Virus record (IMG/VR): IMGVR_UViG_3300020472_000090
Location: 1-33,819 of that record
Length of the DNA: 33,819 bases
Strand: one strand, 5' to 3'
DNA from: a virus
The notes beneath the pieces are model-generated. The model was not told the DNA's origin. It worked only from the letters and a program-made list of their open reading frames with translations, and made no database searches. Position 1 is the stretch's first letter. Every line of letters begins with the position of its first letter. Below, in pieces: positions 13,832 through 20,600 of the stretch. The translations under genes and the position numbers were made by a program.

Positions 13832-13900
13832 ATGGATTGGCAAATAATATTAAATATGCTAATAGCTATTATAATTATAATTATATATGGAAAAATGTAA
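13832..13900 (+). CDS. Candidate micro membrane peptide (22 aa)
   Basis: A 22-codon frame starting four bases after the preceding stop encodes D-W-Q followed by an almost unbroken run of Ile, Leu, Met and Ala, ending Y-G-K-M. It could be a transmembrane micropeptide; AT-rich sequence can produce such frames by chance. It overlaps the zinc-ribbon frame by 14 bases. Confidence 0.3.
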   Translation: MDWQIILNMLIAIIIIIIYGKM

Positions 13901-13982
13901 GTATTGCAATAGTAAAGAGTTAACTTATAATCAATACATAATGGATAGTTATTGTTCAGATTGTGCTAATTGGCAAGAATAA
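13887..13982 (+). CDS. Miniature zinc-ribbon protein (31 aa)
   Basis: The 31-residue frame has C4-K-Y-C7 and C23-S-D-C26 separated by 15 residues, the pattern of a single four-cysteine zinc ribbon with almost nothing outside it. Short zinc ribbons in phages bind RNA, DNA or protein partners; phage Mu Com is one example of a small zinc-binding regulator. No direct relationship is claimed. It is the last coding frame of the operon, immediately before the structured region ending at 14110. Confidence 0.5.
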   Translation: MEKCKYCNSKELTYNQYIMDSYCSDCANWQE

Positions 13983-14031
13983 ATATAATGGGTTTTCTTT
14001 AAGATATAGTTAACGACATTTAGAAATTAAA

Positions 14032-14062
14032 GAGTAGTGAAATAATTGCACCTTGACTACTC
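14032..14062 (+). other. Stem-loop upstream of the operon terminator
   Basis: GAGTAGT at 14032-14038 pairs perfectly with ACTACTC at 14056-14062 over a 17-base loop. It lies in the untranslated stretch 13983-14070 and is followed nine bases later by the terminator hairpin, so the transcript ends in two tandem stem-loops. Confidence 0.55.
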
Positions 14063-14070
14063 GCCCAACT

Positions 14071-14110
14071 AAAATGAGCATCGGAGATTTTTCCTTTGCT
14101 CATTTTTTTT
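14071..14110 (+). terminator. Strong terminator of the plus-strand small-gene operon
   Basis: AAAATGAGCA at 14071-14080 and TGCTCATTTT at 14097-14106 form a perfect 10-bp stem with a 16-base loop, and the run of T extends to 14110. This is a clear intrinsic terminator ending transcripts from the promoter at 11840-11870. Confidence 0.85.
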
Positions 14111-14117
14111 ATTATCG

Positions 14118-14193
14118 TTAAACGCAATAGGTATGGAGATCTTTGATTTCTTAAACGCAATAGGTAGGAGTGTAATCATTAAACGCAATAGGT
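14118..14193 (+). repeat. Second array: three TTAAACGCAATAGGT copies
   Basis: Perfect consensus copies start at 14118, 14151 and 14179 (spacing 33 and 28 bp), directly after the operon terminator. The first copy shares an exact 22-bp identity (14111-14132) with 11612-11633, and the last shares 23 bp (14173-14195) with 11519-11541, so both flanks of the small-gene module carry long direct repeats. Confidence 0.85.
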
Positions 14194-14238
14194 AGGAGTC
14201 CATTTTTCCCTTATAAATTTTGCCTTTATCATAAAACT

Positions 14239-14302
14239 AAAAAAGAGCATTTTAGATCCTAAGTGTAAAAAAGAGCATTGTTGATCCATAATAAAAGAGC
14301 AT
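14239..14302 (+). repeat. Three short AAAAGAGCAT repeats
   Basis: AAAAGAGCAT occurs three times, with its GAGCAT core at 14245, 14273 and 14297 (spacing 28 and 24 bp). The first two copies share a longer unit that ends in GATCC (14239-14259 and 14267-14287). The region 14111-14302 holds no gene that I can support. The repeats sit just beyond the end of the minus-strand operon terminator. Confidence 0.6.
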
Positions 14303-14338
14303 AAAAAAACCCCCAATAATATTTGATATTAAAGGGGG
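14303..14338 (-). terminator. Terminator of the minus-strand operon
   Basis: On the minus strand CCCCC (plus 14334-14338) pairs with GGGGG (plus 14310-14314), with an inner AATAT/ATATT pairing, followed by seven T residues (plus 14303-14309). It ends transcripts of the five-gene minus-strand operon and lies 22 bases beyond the last stop. Confidence 0.8.
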
Positions 14339-14360
14339 ATTACATTACAAACTAAATAAA

Positions 14361-14555
14361 CTAAATTGTATTTATCTTAATACTTTCACAAATTTGCCAC
14401 TCATAATTTGAATGTGCTTCTAGTCCTTTTGATTCTAGGAACTCGTAAAAATATCCCTTTGATATATATTTTTCTTCTAGTTTTGTAATGTTAAAAATGT
14501 AAGTTGTGCCATATGCACAAATAATAGTAATGTATAAATTCTTTTTATCTTTCAT
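14361..14555 (-). CDS. Hypothetical protein, last gene of minus-strand operon (64 aa)
   Basis: The 64-residue protein begins K-D-K-K-N-L-Y-I-T-I-I-C-A-Y-G-T-T-Y-I-F and has a helical middle (K-L-E-E-K-Y-I-S-K-G-Y-F-Y-E-F-L). No family is recognised. It is two bases downstream of the 34-aa membrane peptide frame and is followed by a strong minus-strand terminator, which supports it as a genuine last gene. Confidence 0.5.
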   Translation of the reverse strand: MKDKKNLYITIICAYGTTYIFNITKLEEKYISKGYFYEFLESKGLEAHSNYEWQICESIKINTI

Positions 14556-14557
14556 AA

Positions 14558-14662
14558 TTATAATACTAAAAAATGATAAAAGAATATAAAGAATAATACT
14601 ATTGCTAATACTTTAGCAATTGACCAACTTAATTTATCTAAGTAATCTATAAATTTATTCAT
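14558..14662 (-). CDS. Small membrane peptide (34 aa)
   Basis: On the minus strand from ATG at 14660-14662, the 34 residues comprise a short amphipathic start (N-K-F-I-D-Y-L-D-K-L-S-W) and a hydrophobic stretch (V-L-A-I-V-L-F-F-I-F-F-Y). It fits exactly between two neighbours of the same operon. A single-pass membrane peptide is likely; function unknown. Confidence 0.4.
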   Translation of the reverse strand: MNKFIDYLDKLSWSIAKVLAIVLFFIFFYHFLVL

Positions 14663-14680
14663 TTTATTTATTTATTTATT

Positions 14681-14830
14681 TTAAACTCCTTCAAATTTGT
14701 CTAAACCTTTAGAAAGTTTAGATTCTAGCTTTGATATTGGAGTTTCTGATTTTACATTTTGCTTTAAGTATGAAGAATATAGTATATTTAATTCTTCATA
14801 AGTTAAATCTATTTTAATTGTTTTATTCAT
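14681..14830 (-). CDS. Small helical protein (49 aa)
   Basis: ATG at 14828-14830 overlaps the stop of the preceding minus-strand gene by eight bases. The 49 residues begin N-K-T-I-K-I-D-L-T-Y-E-E-L-N-I-L and end with two S-K-L-type repeats (I-S-K-L-E-S-K-L-S-K-G-L-D-K). The beginning resembles small ribbon-helix-helix-like openings but no family can be assigned. Confidence 0.45.
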   Translation of the reverse strand: MNKTIKIDLTYEELNILYSSYLKQNVKSETPISKLESKLSKGLDKFEGV

Positions 14831-15101
14831 TATCAATTAATTTTAAGTTAAGATACTTGGCAACATAATTAATATGTTTGCTAGTAGTTGACGACCAATA
14901 ACCTAAAGTTATTAATTTGTCGCCTTTAATTTCCCCTACTTTTGTTGAGTAGGAAAATACAAACCCCTTTAAATAATTTCCGTGATTTCTTCTAGTGCTA
15001 TTTGTGAGCACTATTGTAAGGTTCTCTTTATATCTTGGTTGCTTAATCAACTCAATATCTTCCGATTTAATTAAATTTGTATCCATTATTTTGAATCCCA
15101 T
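14823..15101 (-). CDS. Hypothetical protein (92 aa), minus-strand operon
   Basis: The 92-residue protein seems beta-rich, with L-T-I-V-L-T-N, F-V-F-S-Y-S-T-K and L-I-T-L-G-Y-W-S-S-T-T-S-K-H. No family is recognised. It overlaps the upstream gene by 16 bases and the downstream 49-aa gene by eight. M6 is an alternative start that would remove the overlap with the upstream gene. Confidence 0.5.
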   Translation of the reverse strand: MGFKIMDTNLIKSEDIELIKQPRYKENLTIVLTNSTRRNHGNYLKGFVFSYSTKVGEIKGDKLITLGYWSSTTSKHINYVAKYLNLKLIDNE

Positions 15102-15409
15102 TTAAAAAAGTTATTTAAATCCCTATAAGTAGCTTTATCATTAAGCAATAATTTAATAGCTTTAGGATCTAAATAATCAGAAGTTTTTATATTTAAATAG
15201 TCCCCTACTTTTGCACTATCAAACGAAGATAATATCTTTATATCTTCGCTAAAATTAGAATCTGAGTTATGAAAATACTCGCTAAAATTTTCGGAGTGCA
15301 TTAAGTTGGTTACTACTTTATTTGCATTTGCCCAACTATCAGAAGTGATAGTAAAATTATGTTTTATTTTATAATCATATTGGGCTAAATAAATTTGATT
15401 TTTACTCAT
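15086..15409 (-). CDS. Hypothetical protein, first gene of the minus-strand operon (107 aa)
   Basis: The 107-residue protein opens S-K-N-Q-I-Y-L-A-Q-Y-D-Y-K-I-K-H and has a helical central part (S-W-A-N-A-N-K-V-V-T-N-L-M-H-S-E-N-F). It has no recognised domain and no obvious DNA-binding helix-turn-helix. A -7-like TATCTTTG box lies about 60 bases upstream on the minus strand, so the gene probably heads its operon. Confidence 0.55.
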   Translation of the reverse strand: MSKNQIYLAQYDYKIKHNFTITSDSWANANKVVTNLMHSENFSEYFHNSDSNFSEDIKILSSFDSAKVGDYLNIKTSDYLDPKAIKLLLNDKATYRDLNNFFKWDSK

Positions 15410-15470
15410 TTTTATTTGAATTAGTTTTACAATAAGTCAATGAACTTAATAAGGTTTATCCCTATCATTA

Positions 15471-15478
15471 CAAAGATA
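15471..15478 (-). promoter_or_regulatory. -7 box of the minus-strand operon promoter
   Basis: On the minus strand TATCTTTG (plus 15471-15478) exactly fits the Bacteroidetes -7 consensus TAnnTTTG. A clear TTTG -33 element at the right distance is not visible. Transcription would start near 15464 and run into the 107-aa gene. Confidence 0.45.
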
Positions 15479-15713
15479 GTGAATTCCTACTTATAAACAC
15501 CTATTGTTGATTAAAATAAAATATAATATTTTCTTATTTAGTTGACAATCAAGATAAGTTTTATTTATATAGTAATAAATGCTTTTAAATTCAAGTCAAT
15601 TTCCTTATTGAGATATTACCCTATTATTTGAGATAATTAGACATTTCAACGCAAAATGGGATTATGTATGGGTAGATTCCCCTCTTTTAAAAATTCAAGC
15701 AAGATCTAGGAAG

Positions 15714-15757
15714 TAAAAAACCCGATGATAGCTAATTAAAGTAAACACATCGGGTTT
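15714..15757 (-). terminator. Minus-strand intrinsic terminator in the control region
   Basis: AAACCCGATG at 15718-15727 and CATCGGGTTT at 15748-15757 form a perfect 10-bp stem with a 20-base loop. On the minus strand the second arm leads into six or more T residues, so this ends a leftward transcript. No protein gene lies upstream of it on that strand, so the terminated transcript would be non-coding. Confidence 0.7.
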
Positions 15758-15820
15758 ATAACCAATTTATAATGAAAAATACATTTTAAATATAATACAA
15801 CTATGGTAAATCTATGTATT
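15714..15820 (-). ncRNA. Candidate small RNA of about 107 nt
   Basis: A leftward promoter candidate (ATTG at plus 15855-15858, 20 bp, TATCTTTA at plus 15827-15834) predicts a start near 15820, and the terminator at 15714-15757 predicts the end. No reading frame of credible length lies between. This is a promoter-plus-terminator prediction only; expression is unknown. Confidence 0.4.
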
Positions 15821-15821
15821 G

Positions 15822-15866
15822 TACTATAAAGATAGTATATTCTATGTAGATATGCAATTCATATCT
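15822..15866. promoter_or_regulatory. Two operator-like dyads overlapping divergent promoter boxes
   Basis: TACTAT-AAAG-ATAGTA at 15822-15837 overlaps the leftward -7 box, and AGATATG-CAATT-CATATCT at 15848-15866 overlaps both the leftward -33 box and the rightward -7 box TATCTTTG (15862-15869). Perfect inverted repeats placed on promoter boxes are typical of operators bound by dimeric repressors. In such AT-rich DNA chance dyads occur, but two perfect ones on promoter boxes are notable. Confidence 0.45.
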
Positions 15867-15940
15867 TTGATATAACTATTTTTTTGAGTTTTGTTTTACA
15901 TTTTCATTGCAACAAATAAAATATTGTTAGTTATATAGAT

Positions 15941-16657
15941 ATGAGTAAGAAATTCACTATCGATATACCAAAAAGTTTATCCGCTATACCTCTAAAACAA
16001 TATCAAGAGTACATTAAGACGATTGATTATAGTAATGACAAAGATTTAACTAATGAGCAAATAGAATTTGCAAATTTGAAGTTATTAGAGTGTTTTTGTG
16101 GAGTATCTTTAAAGGAAGCATATAATTTACCTTTAAATGAGTTTAGTTTTATTATTAAATACATATCTGATCTATTTAAAGAAGAAACACCATTAGAAAG
16201 AACATTTACTATGATAGATCCAAAAGGTGAAGAAAGAAAATTTGGTTTTATACCTAAGTTAGATGATATATCATTGGGTGAGTTTATAGATTTAGATAAA
16301 TATATAGGTGATTGGAAGAATATGCACAAAGCTATGGCAGTTTTGTATAGACCTATTACTTTTGAGAAAAAGGATTTATATTTAATAGAGGATTATGAGG
16401 GTAGTGATATTTATTCAGAAGTAATGAAAGATGCACCAGTTAGTGTTTTATTAGGTGCTATGGTTTTTTTTTACCATTTAGGGAAAGAGTTGTCGGAAGT
16501 TATGATGGATTATTTAACGAAAGTGGAAAAGGGGGACTCGATGCTTCATCAAACTTTGGATCAAAATGGGGTTGGTATCAATCAATATATGGACTTTCTC
16601 AAGGCGACCCGACAAAGTTTAAAGAAATTACAAAACTCCCACTATTTCAATGTTTAA
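15941..16657 (+). CDS. Tail assembly chaperone, unshifted product (gpG analogue)
   Basis: The 238-residue protein has a conserved-looking core with F-G-F-I-P-K-L-D-D-I-S-L-G-E-F-I-D-L-D near 101-119, H-K-A-M-A-V-L-Y-R-P-I-T-F, and G-A-M-V-F-F-Y-H-L-G-K-E-L. This is the type of protein that precedes the tail genes in Bacteroidetes siphoviruses and binds the tape measure during tail assembly. It is the first late gene after the control region. The gene contains a -1 slippery site at 16528-16534, after which this frame continues only 40 residues. Confidence 0.65.
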   Translation: MSKKFTIDIPKSLSAIPLKQYQEYIKTIDYSNDKDLTNEQIEFANLKLLECFCGVSLKEAYNLPLNEFSFIIKYISDLFKEETPLERTFTMIDPKGEERKFGFIPKLDDISLGEFIDLDKYIGDWKNMHKAMAVLYRPITFEKKDLYLIEDYEGSDIYSEVMKDAPVSVLLGAMVFFYHLGKELSEVMMDYLTKVEKGDSMLHQTLDQNGVGINQYMDFLKATRQSLKKLQNSHYFNV

Positions 16658-16725
16658 CTTGGTTAGAATTTGAGAAAGAGAAAAACGAATTAGAAGCTAA
16701 AATGATAAAACAAAACTATAAATGA
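15941..16725 (+). CDS. Frameshifted tail assembly chaperone (gpGT-type fusion)
   Basis: A shift of -1 at A-AAG-GGG (16528-16534) joins the first 198 codons to a 63-codon reading frame ending at TGA 16723-16725, for a product of about 261 residues. The new tail is non-random: F-G-S-K-W-G-W-Y-Q-S-I-Y-G-L near its start, then K-F-K-E-I-T-K-L-P-L-F, then F-E-K-E-K-N-E-L-E-A-K. It has no own start codon and abuts the next ATG (ATGA). This mirrors the G/GT frameshift of lambda-like phages, where the fusion carries tape measure to tail tube subunits. Confidence 0.7.
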
Positions 16726-17183
16726 GGCAAGTATATACAATATTAGATAAGCTAAAAACCATATTAAGAGCAAATGGAATAACAAAGTATGTTACTTTTG
16801 GCGATATATTGCAAGTGGATCTTAACAAGACCACTATATATCCTCTTGCTCATATAATATTTGGCGATGTCAGCTTTAACGATAGAATAATGAGTGCTAG
16901 TATTCAAGTTTTATGTTTAGATGTAATAGATGAAACAAATTTAAAACAAGATGAAGATGAGTTTTTTGGAAATGACAATTTACAAGATGTTTTAAACACT
17001 CAACTACAAGTTGTTAATCAATTACAACAAGAAATGAGAAGAGGCGACGCTTTTTCTGACAATTTTCAAGTTACTACATCAGTAATAGCCAACCCAATAC
17101 TAGACCAATATGAGAATGAACTTGCAGGGTGGGGTGTAACAATAAATATTGAAGTTCCTACTAACGAATTATCTCTTTGCTAA
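16722..17183 (+). CDS. Virion assembly protein, tail-terminator-like
   Basis: The 153-residue protein follows the chaperone by an ATGA overlap. Visible features are T-I-Y-P-L-A-H-I-I-F-G-D-V, a beta-rich middle, a Q-rich helix (T-Q-L-Q-V-V-N-Q-L-Q-Q-E-M) and W-G-V-T-I-N-I-E-V-P near the C terminus, which suits a small tail-completion or terminator protein. No family is certain; the call rests on its location beside the gp10-like protein. Confidence 0.45.
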   Translation: MRQVYTILDKLKTILRANGITKYVTFGDILQVDLNKTTIYPLAHIIFGDVSFNDRIMSASIQVLCLDVIDETNLKQDEDEFFGNDNLQDVLNTQLQVVNQLQQEMRRGDAFSDNFQVTTSVIANPILDQYENELAGWGVTINIEVPTNELSLC

Positions 17184-17668
17184 TGATTTTTAAATCAACC
17201 CTAACAACTTTAGAAAGAATAAAAGTAGATCTTGTAAATGAGTTTAAATCTCAGATAGCAAGTAAAGATTTAAAGGCAACAGGTAGATTAGAAAATAGTA
17301 TTAAAGGTTTTATTACTAAAAGCCCAAAATATCTTAGATTAGATATAACAAGTAAAGATTATTTTGCGTACATTGATGAAGATGGTAGATCACCAGGTAA
17401 AAGACCACCATTAGAAAAAATAATGAAATGGGTACAAGATAAAGGATTAGGGAAATCATCAAACATAAAAAGTAAAAGAGTTAATAGATTAAGAGATGTT
17501 GCTTGGTCAATTGCAAAAGCTATTGGCGATAAAGGAACAATAGAAAGGTTTAATTATAGTGGTGCTAAAATTACAAGTTTTGTGGATCAAAAATATAGAA
17601 ATAGAATAACACAAGATATAAAAGAAAGTTACTTATTAGATTTAATGGGTGAAATAAAACCAAACTAA
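17183..17668 (+). CDS. HK97 gp10-like tail completion / neck protein
   Basis: I start the gene at ATG 17183, which overlaps the previous stop (TAATG); a TTG six bases earlier is less likely. The 161-residue protein has A-T-G-R-L-E-N-S-I near the N terminus, Y-F-A-Y-I-D-E-D-G-R-S-P-G-K-R-P-P around 55-75 and I-A-K-A-I-G-D-K-G-T later. These landmarks match the HK97 gp10-like family of neck and tail-completion proteins that join head and tail. Confidence 0.6.
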   Translation: MIFKSTLTTLERIKVDLVNEFKSQIASKDLKATGRLENSIKGFITKSPKYLRLDITSKDYFAYIDEDGRSPGKRPPLEKIMKWVQDKGLGKSSNIKSKRVNRLRDVAWSIAKAIGDKGTIERFNYSGAKITSFVDQKYRNRITQDIKESYLLDLMGEIKPN

Positions 17669-17669
17669 G

Positions 17670-20600
17670 ATGTCAATAAACAAAGTTAATACAAGAAGTC
17701 CTTTTTATGTTGTTTCAACAGGAATTGAGGAATCAACAATTGAAAATGCTTCAATAGAAATCTCTGGACCAGCAAAAGGAACTTATGGTACTGATATAAC
17801 ATTATCTATTAACGCAACAAACTTTACACCTCAAAGTTATGCTTGGACTGGTGGTGCGATTGCTGGAAATGCAACTGCAGCTCCTACGTTTACACAAAGT
17901 GGAAGTGGATCTTCTGTTATAACTTATGGTTGTACAGTGACTGATTCAAATGGTACTCAATATACTGCGACTAAAGATGTAACTTGGAACTCAGTAACTC
18001 AATATGAAATTACTTTGCAAGTAACAAATAGTATAGCAGGTCCAAGTGCTGGTTATACTTTTACTGGTTTAACTTTTAATTCAACAACTGGTTATTGGGA
18101 AGCAAAAAAAGTTGGAGCTGTAGGTGCTTCTTATAGTTTTGCTTTTAGTGTAGCTATTAATAGTGGTTATACAGAAGACTCAACTTTAACTTTTTCACCA
18201 GTATCACCGATTGCAGGTACTATTGGAAGTTCTGATGCAACTGTAACATCAACTGTAACTGGTACTGTTTCCCTAACAACAGCTTATTATTTAACAAGAT
18301 CAACTTCTAATGTCTATGAGGGAAATACTTTTGATATTACACTAACGACTGATGGGATAGCAAATGATACAAGTGTGCCTTTTACTATTACAGGGGTACA
18401 AGCTGCTGATTTAGTAAGAGGAACTCTAACTGGAGCTTTTATAATAGAAGATGGTCAAGCAACACAAACATTTGCCGCTGTAGCAGATAATACAAGTGAG
18501 GGAGACGAAACTTTTACTCTTACACTTGATAATATAAGTCCAACAAATTCAATTAGTGTAATTATAAGTGATACTAATACAAACACACCTGTAAGCATCT
18601 TAGTTAGCGCTGATGGATATTCAAACAATAATTTAGCTTGTGAGCAGACTGCAGCAGAAACAGCTTACTATGGATTAGCAACTAGCCAATCTTTAGGTAA
18701 TGGTGTAATTTTATATAAAACTTCTCAATTAGATAATATACCTAATAACACTTACACAAATAGTGGAGATTATTACAAAATAGGAACAAGTCATTATTGT
18801 ACGATTGGTGCTGATAATGATGGTAAAATAGATCAATATAACGAATGTCCTACTTTAACTACAAAACAGAAACTTTCTCAAACGAGTGGAACAAACTCAA
18901 TAATCATCTCGTCTTCTAGTACAAGCACTTTAGGTCCAGATGGTGCAAGTGTTTGTGATTTAGAAGCAGATACTACTGTTTATTATTCAGGGTTTCTTCA
19001 AGATGGTGCTTCTCTTTTTACTAATTCAGATTTGACAGCGCCGTTAGGTGGAAGTGATAATTATTATAGATTATTAATTCCAAATTGTACTAATACACTT
19101 GTGTCTTATTATGCTAGAGTTTTATCTTATCCACCAGGTTACGTAACAAATATAAATCAATGTGGATTTGATCCTAATGAATATGAAGTTCCTACTTGTG
19201 CAGAGAATCTTACTCCTGAAATAGTAATAAGTGATAGCACAATAGATGGAACTGGTACTCAAGTAGCATTTACATCACAAAAATCAACTTTAAGTGTAAG
19301 TGTATCAAATTTATCAGGTACTTTATCTTATCAATGGTATAAAGGTACTTCTTCAAGTGGTGGTACAGCTAGTTTAAGTTCTATAAGTGGAGAAACAAGT
19401 GATAAATTAATTATTAATGATGGTGGGGAAACGCAAACAAGTGTTGCTAATATGTATTACAATGTAAAAGTAAATGGATCATATGAAGCTGACAATAATT
19501 ATCTTATAGCTTGGACTGATAGACCATCCTATGCTTGTACTTATGTTTCAGGTGCTTCAGCTAGTAGTGGTGCTTGTTCAGGTGCAGCTCAAACGATATA
19601 TGGAAATAGAGTAGCTGTAACTGCTTTTTGTGTTCCAGGTGCTATTTTTTATTCTAATCTAGCTGGTAGTAGTTTTGCAGCAGTTGGTTCTTATGCTTTT
19701 AACGATGGATCTAATCATAATTATAGATATGTAACGACAAATGGTGTTGCTCAATTATGTGTTGATGGTGGTTGTGCAGGTACTCCAAGCCAACCGACAT
19801 CTGGTACAATAACTAAATTTACAGGAAAAAGATGTGATGCACCAAGTACATTTCAAAACTTTATAATTAATGATGCACAATATGATAATGAGGGGTATAT
19901 ATTAGACTTAAATGATTTAGGGCAAAATGGTGGTGCTGGTTGTTATGAAATTGTAGAGTTATTTTCTAAAACTGATACTATAACTAATTATATAAGTTTT
20001 GATAAAGCAGATGGATTAGTTAGACTTCAACCATATACAAGTTGTTCTGAATGTCAAGGAGAAGCACCAGCACCTCCACCACCTCCAACACCTGAAATAA
20101 CATATTATTATGCTAGATTTGTTAAAGCTGGTGGAACAACAAACATAACTGCTGTAAGATCAACAGCTCAAATACCAACAGGTATAGTTATAAAAGTTGG
20201 TAATAGTTGTAGAGAATATTTAGATGATATTCAAGTAAGTGGAGCAGCAGATATATCTACTTATGTTCAATATTATAATGTAGCTGGTTGTAATGCTTCA
20301 ATTACACCGACTCCAACACCATCTTTAGCTTATTTTAGAAGATATGGAGATTGTGCAACAAATGGATCTGATATATTAAAAGATTATGGTAGTACAACTG
20401 ATTTAGGTTCTAACTGGCCAGCTACTATTTATGATGGTACTTGTATGAAAGATATGGGTTCATCAGGTAGTAGTTCAACGCAAAACGTATCAAATTTAAT
20501 ACAATATTTTGATTGTACTGAATGTACAAGTGGTCAAACACCTACTCCAACACCGACTCCAACACCGACTACTCCATATAATAAAGCAAAAATAACTAGC

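Larger units (their letters stand above)
15410..15940. other. Gene-free control region between divergent transcription units
   Basis: This 530-bp stretch contains no supportable gene. It holds a promoter box for the minus operon (15471-15478), a minus-strand hairpin with a T run (15714-15757), a second minus-strand promoter candidate (15827-15858), a plus-strand -7 box (15862-15869) and two dyads (15822-15837, 15848-15866). This concentration of signals suggests the regulatory switch between the accessory region and the late genes. Confidence 0.55.

Noticed and set aside
13887-13982. Homologue of Mu Com (mom translational activator)
   Set aside because: Both are small zinc-binding proteins, but the gene is 10 kb away from mom-like 2588-3256 and shares no sequence beyond the cysteine pattern.
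11525-14193. Repeat arrays as a CRISPR
   Set aside because: Units are 15 bp, gaps are 6-18 bp and not spacer-sized, and no cas genes occur.
11519-14195. Attachment (att) sites of an integrated element
   Set aside because: No integrase, transposase or tRNA is present; the repeats also occur elsewhere in the window, so they are better explained as a dispersed family.
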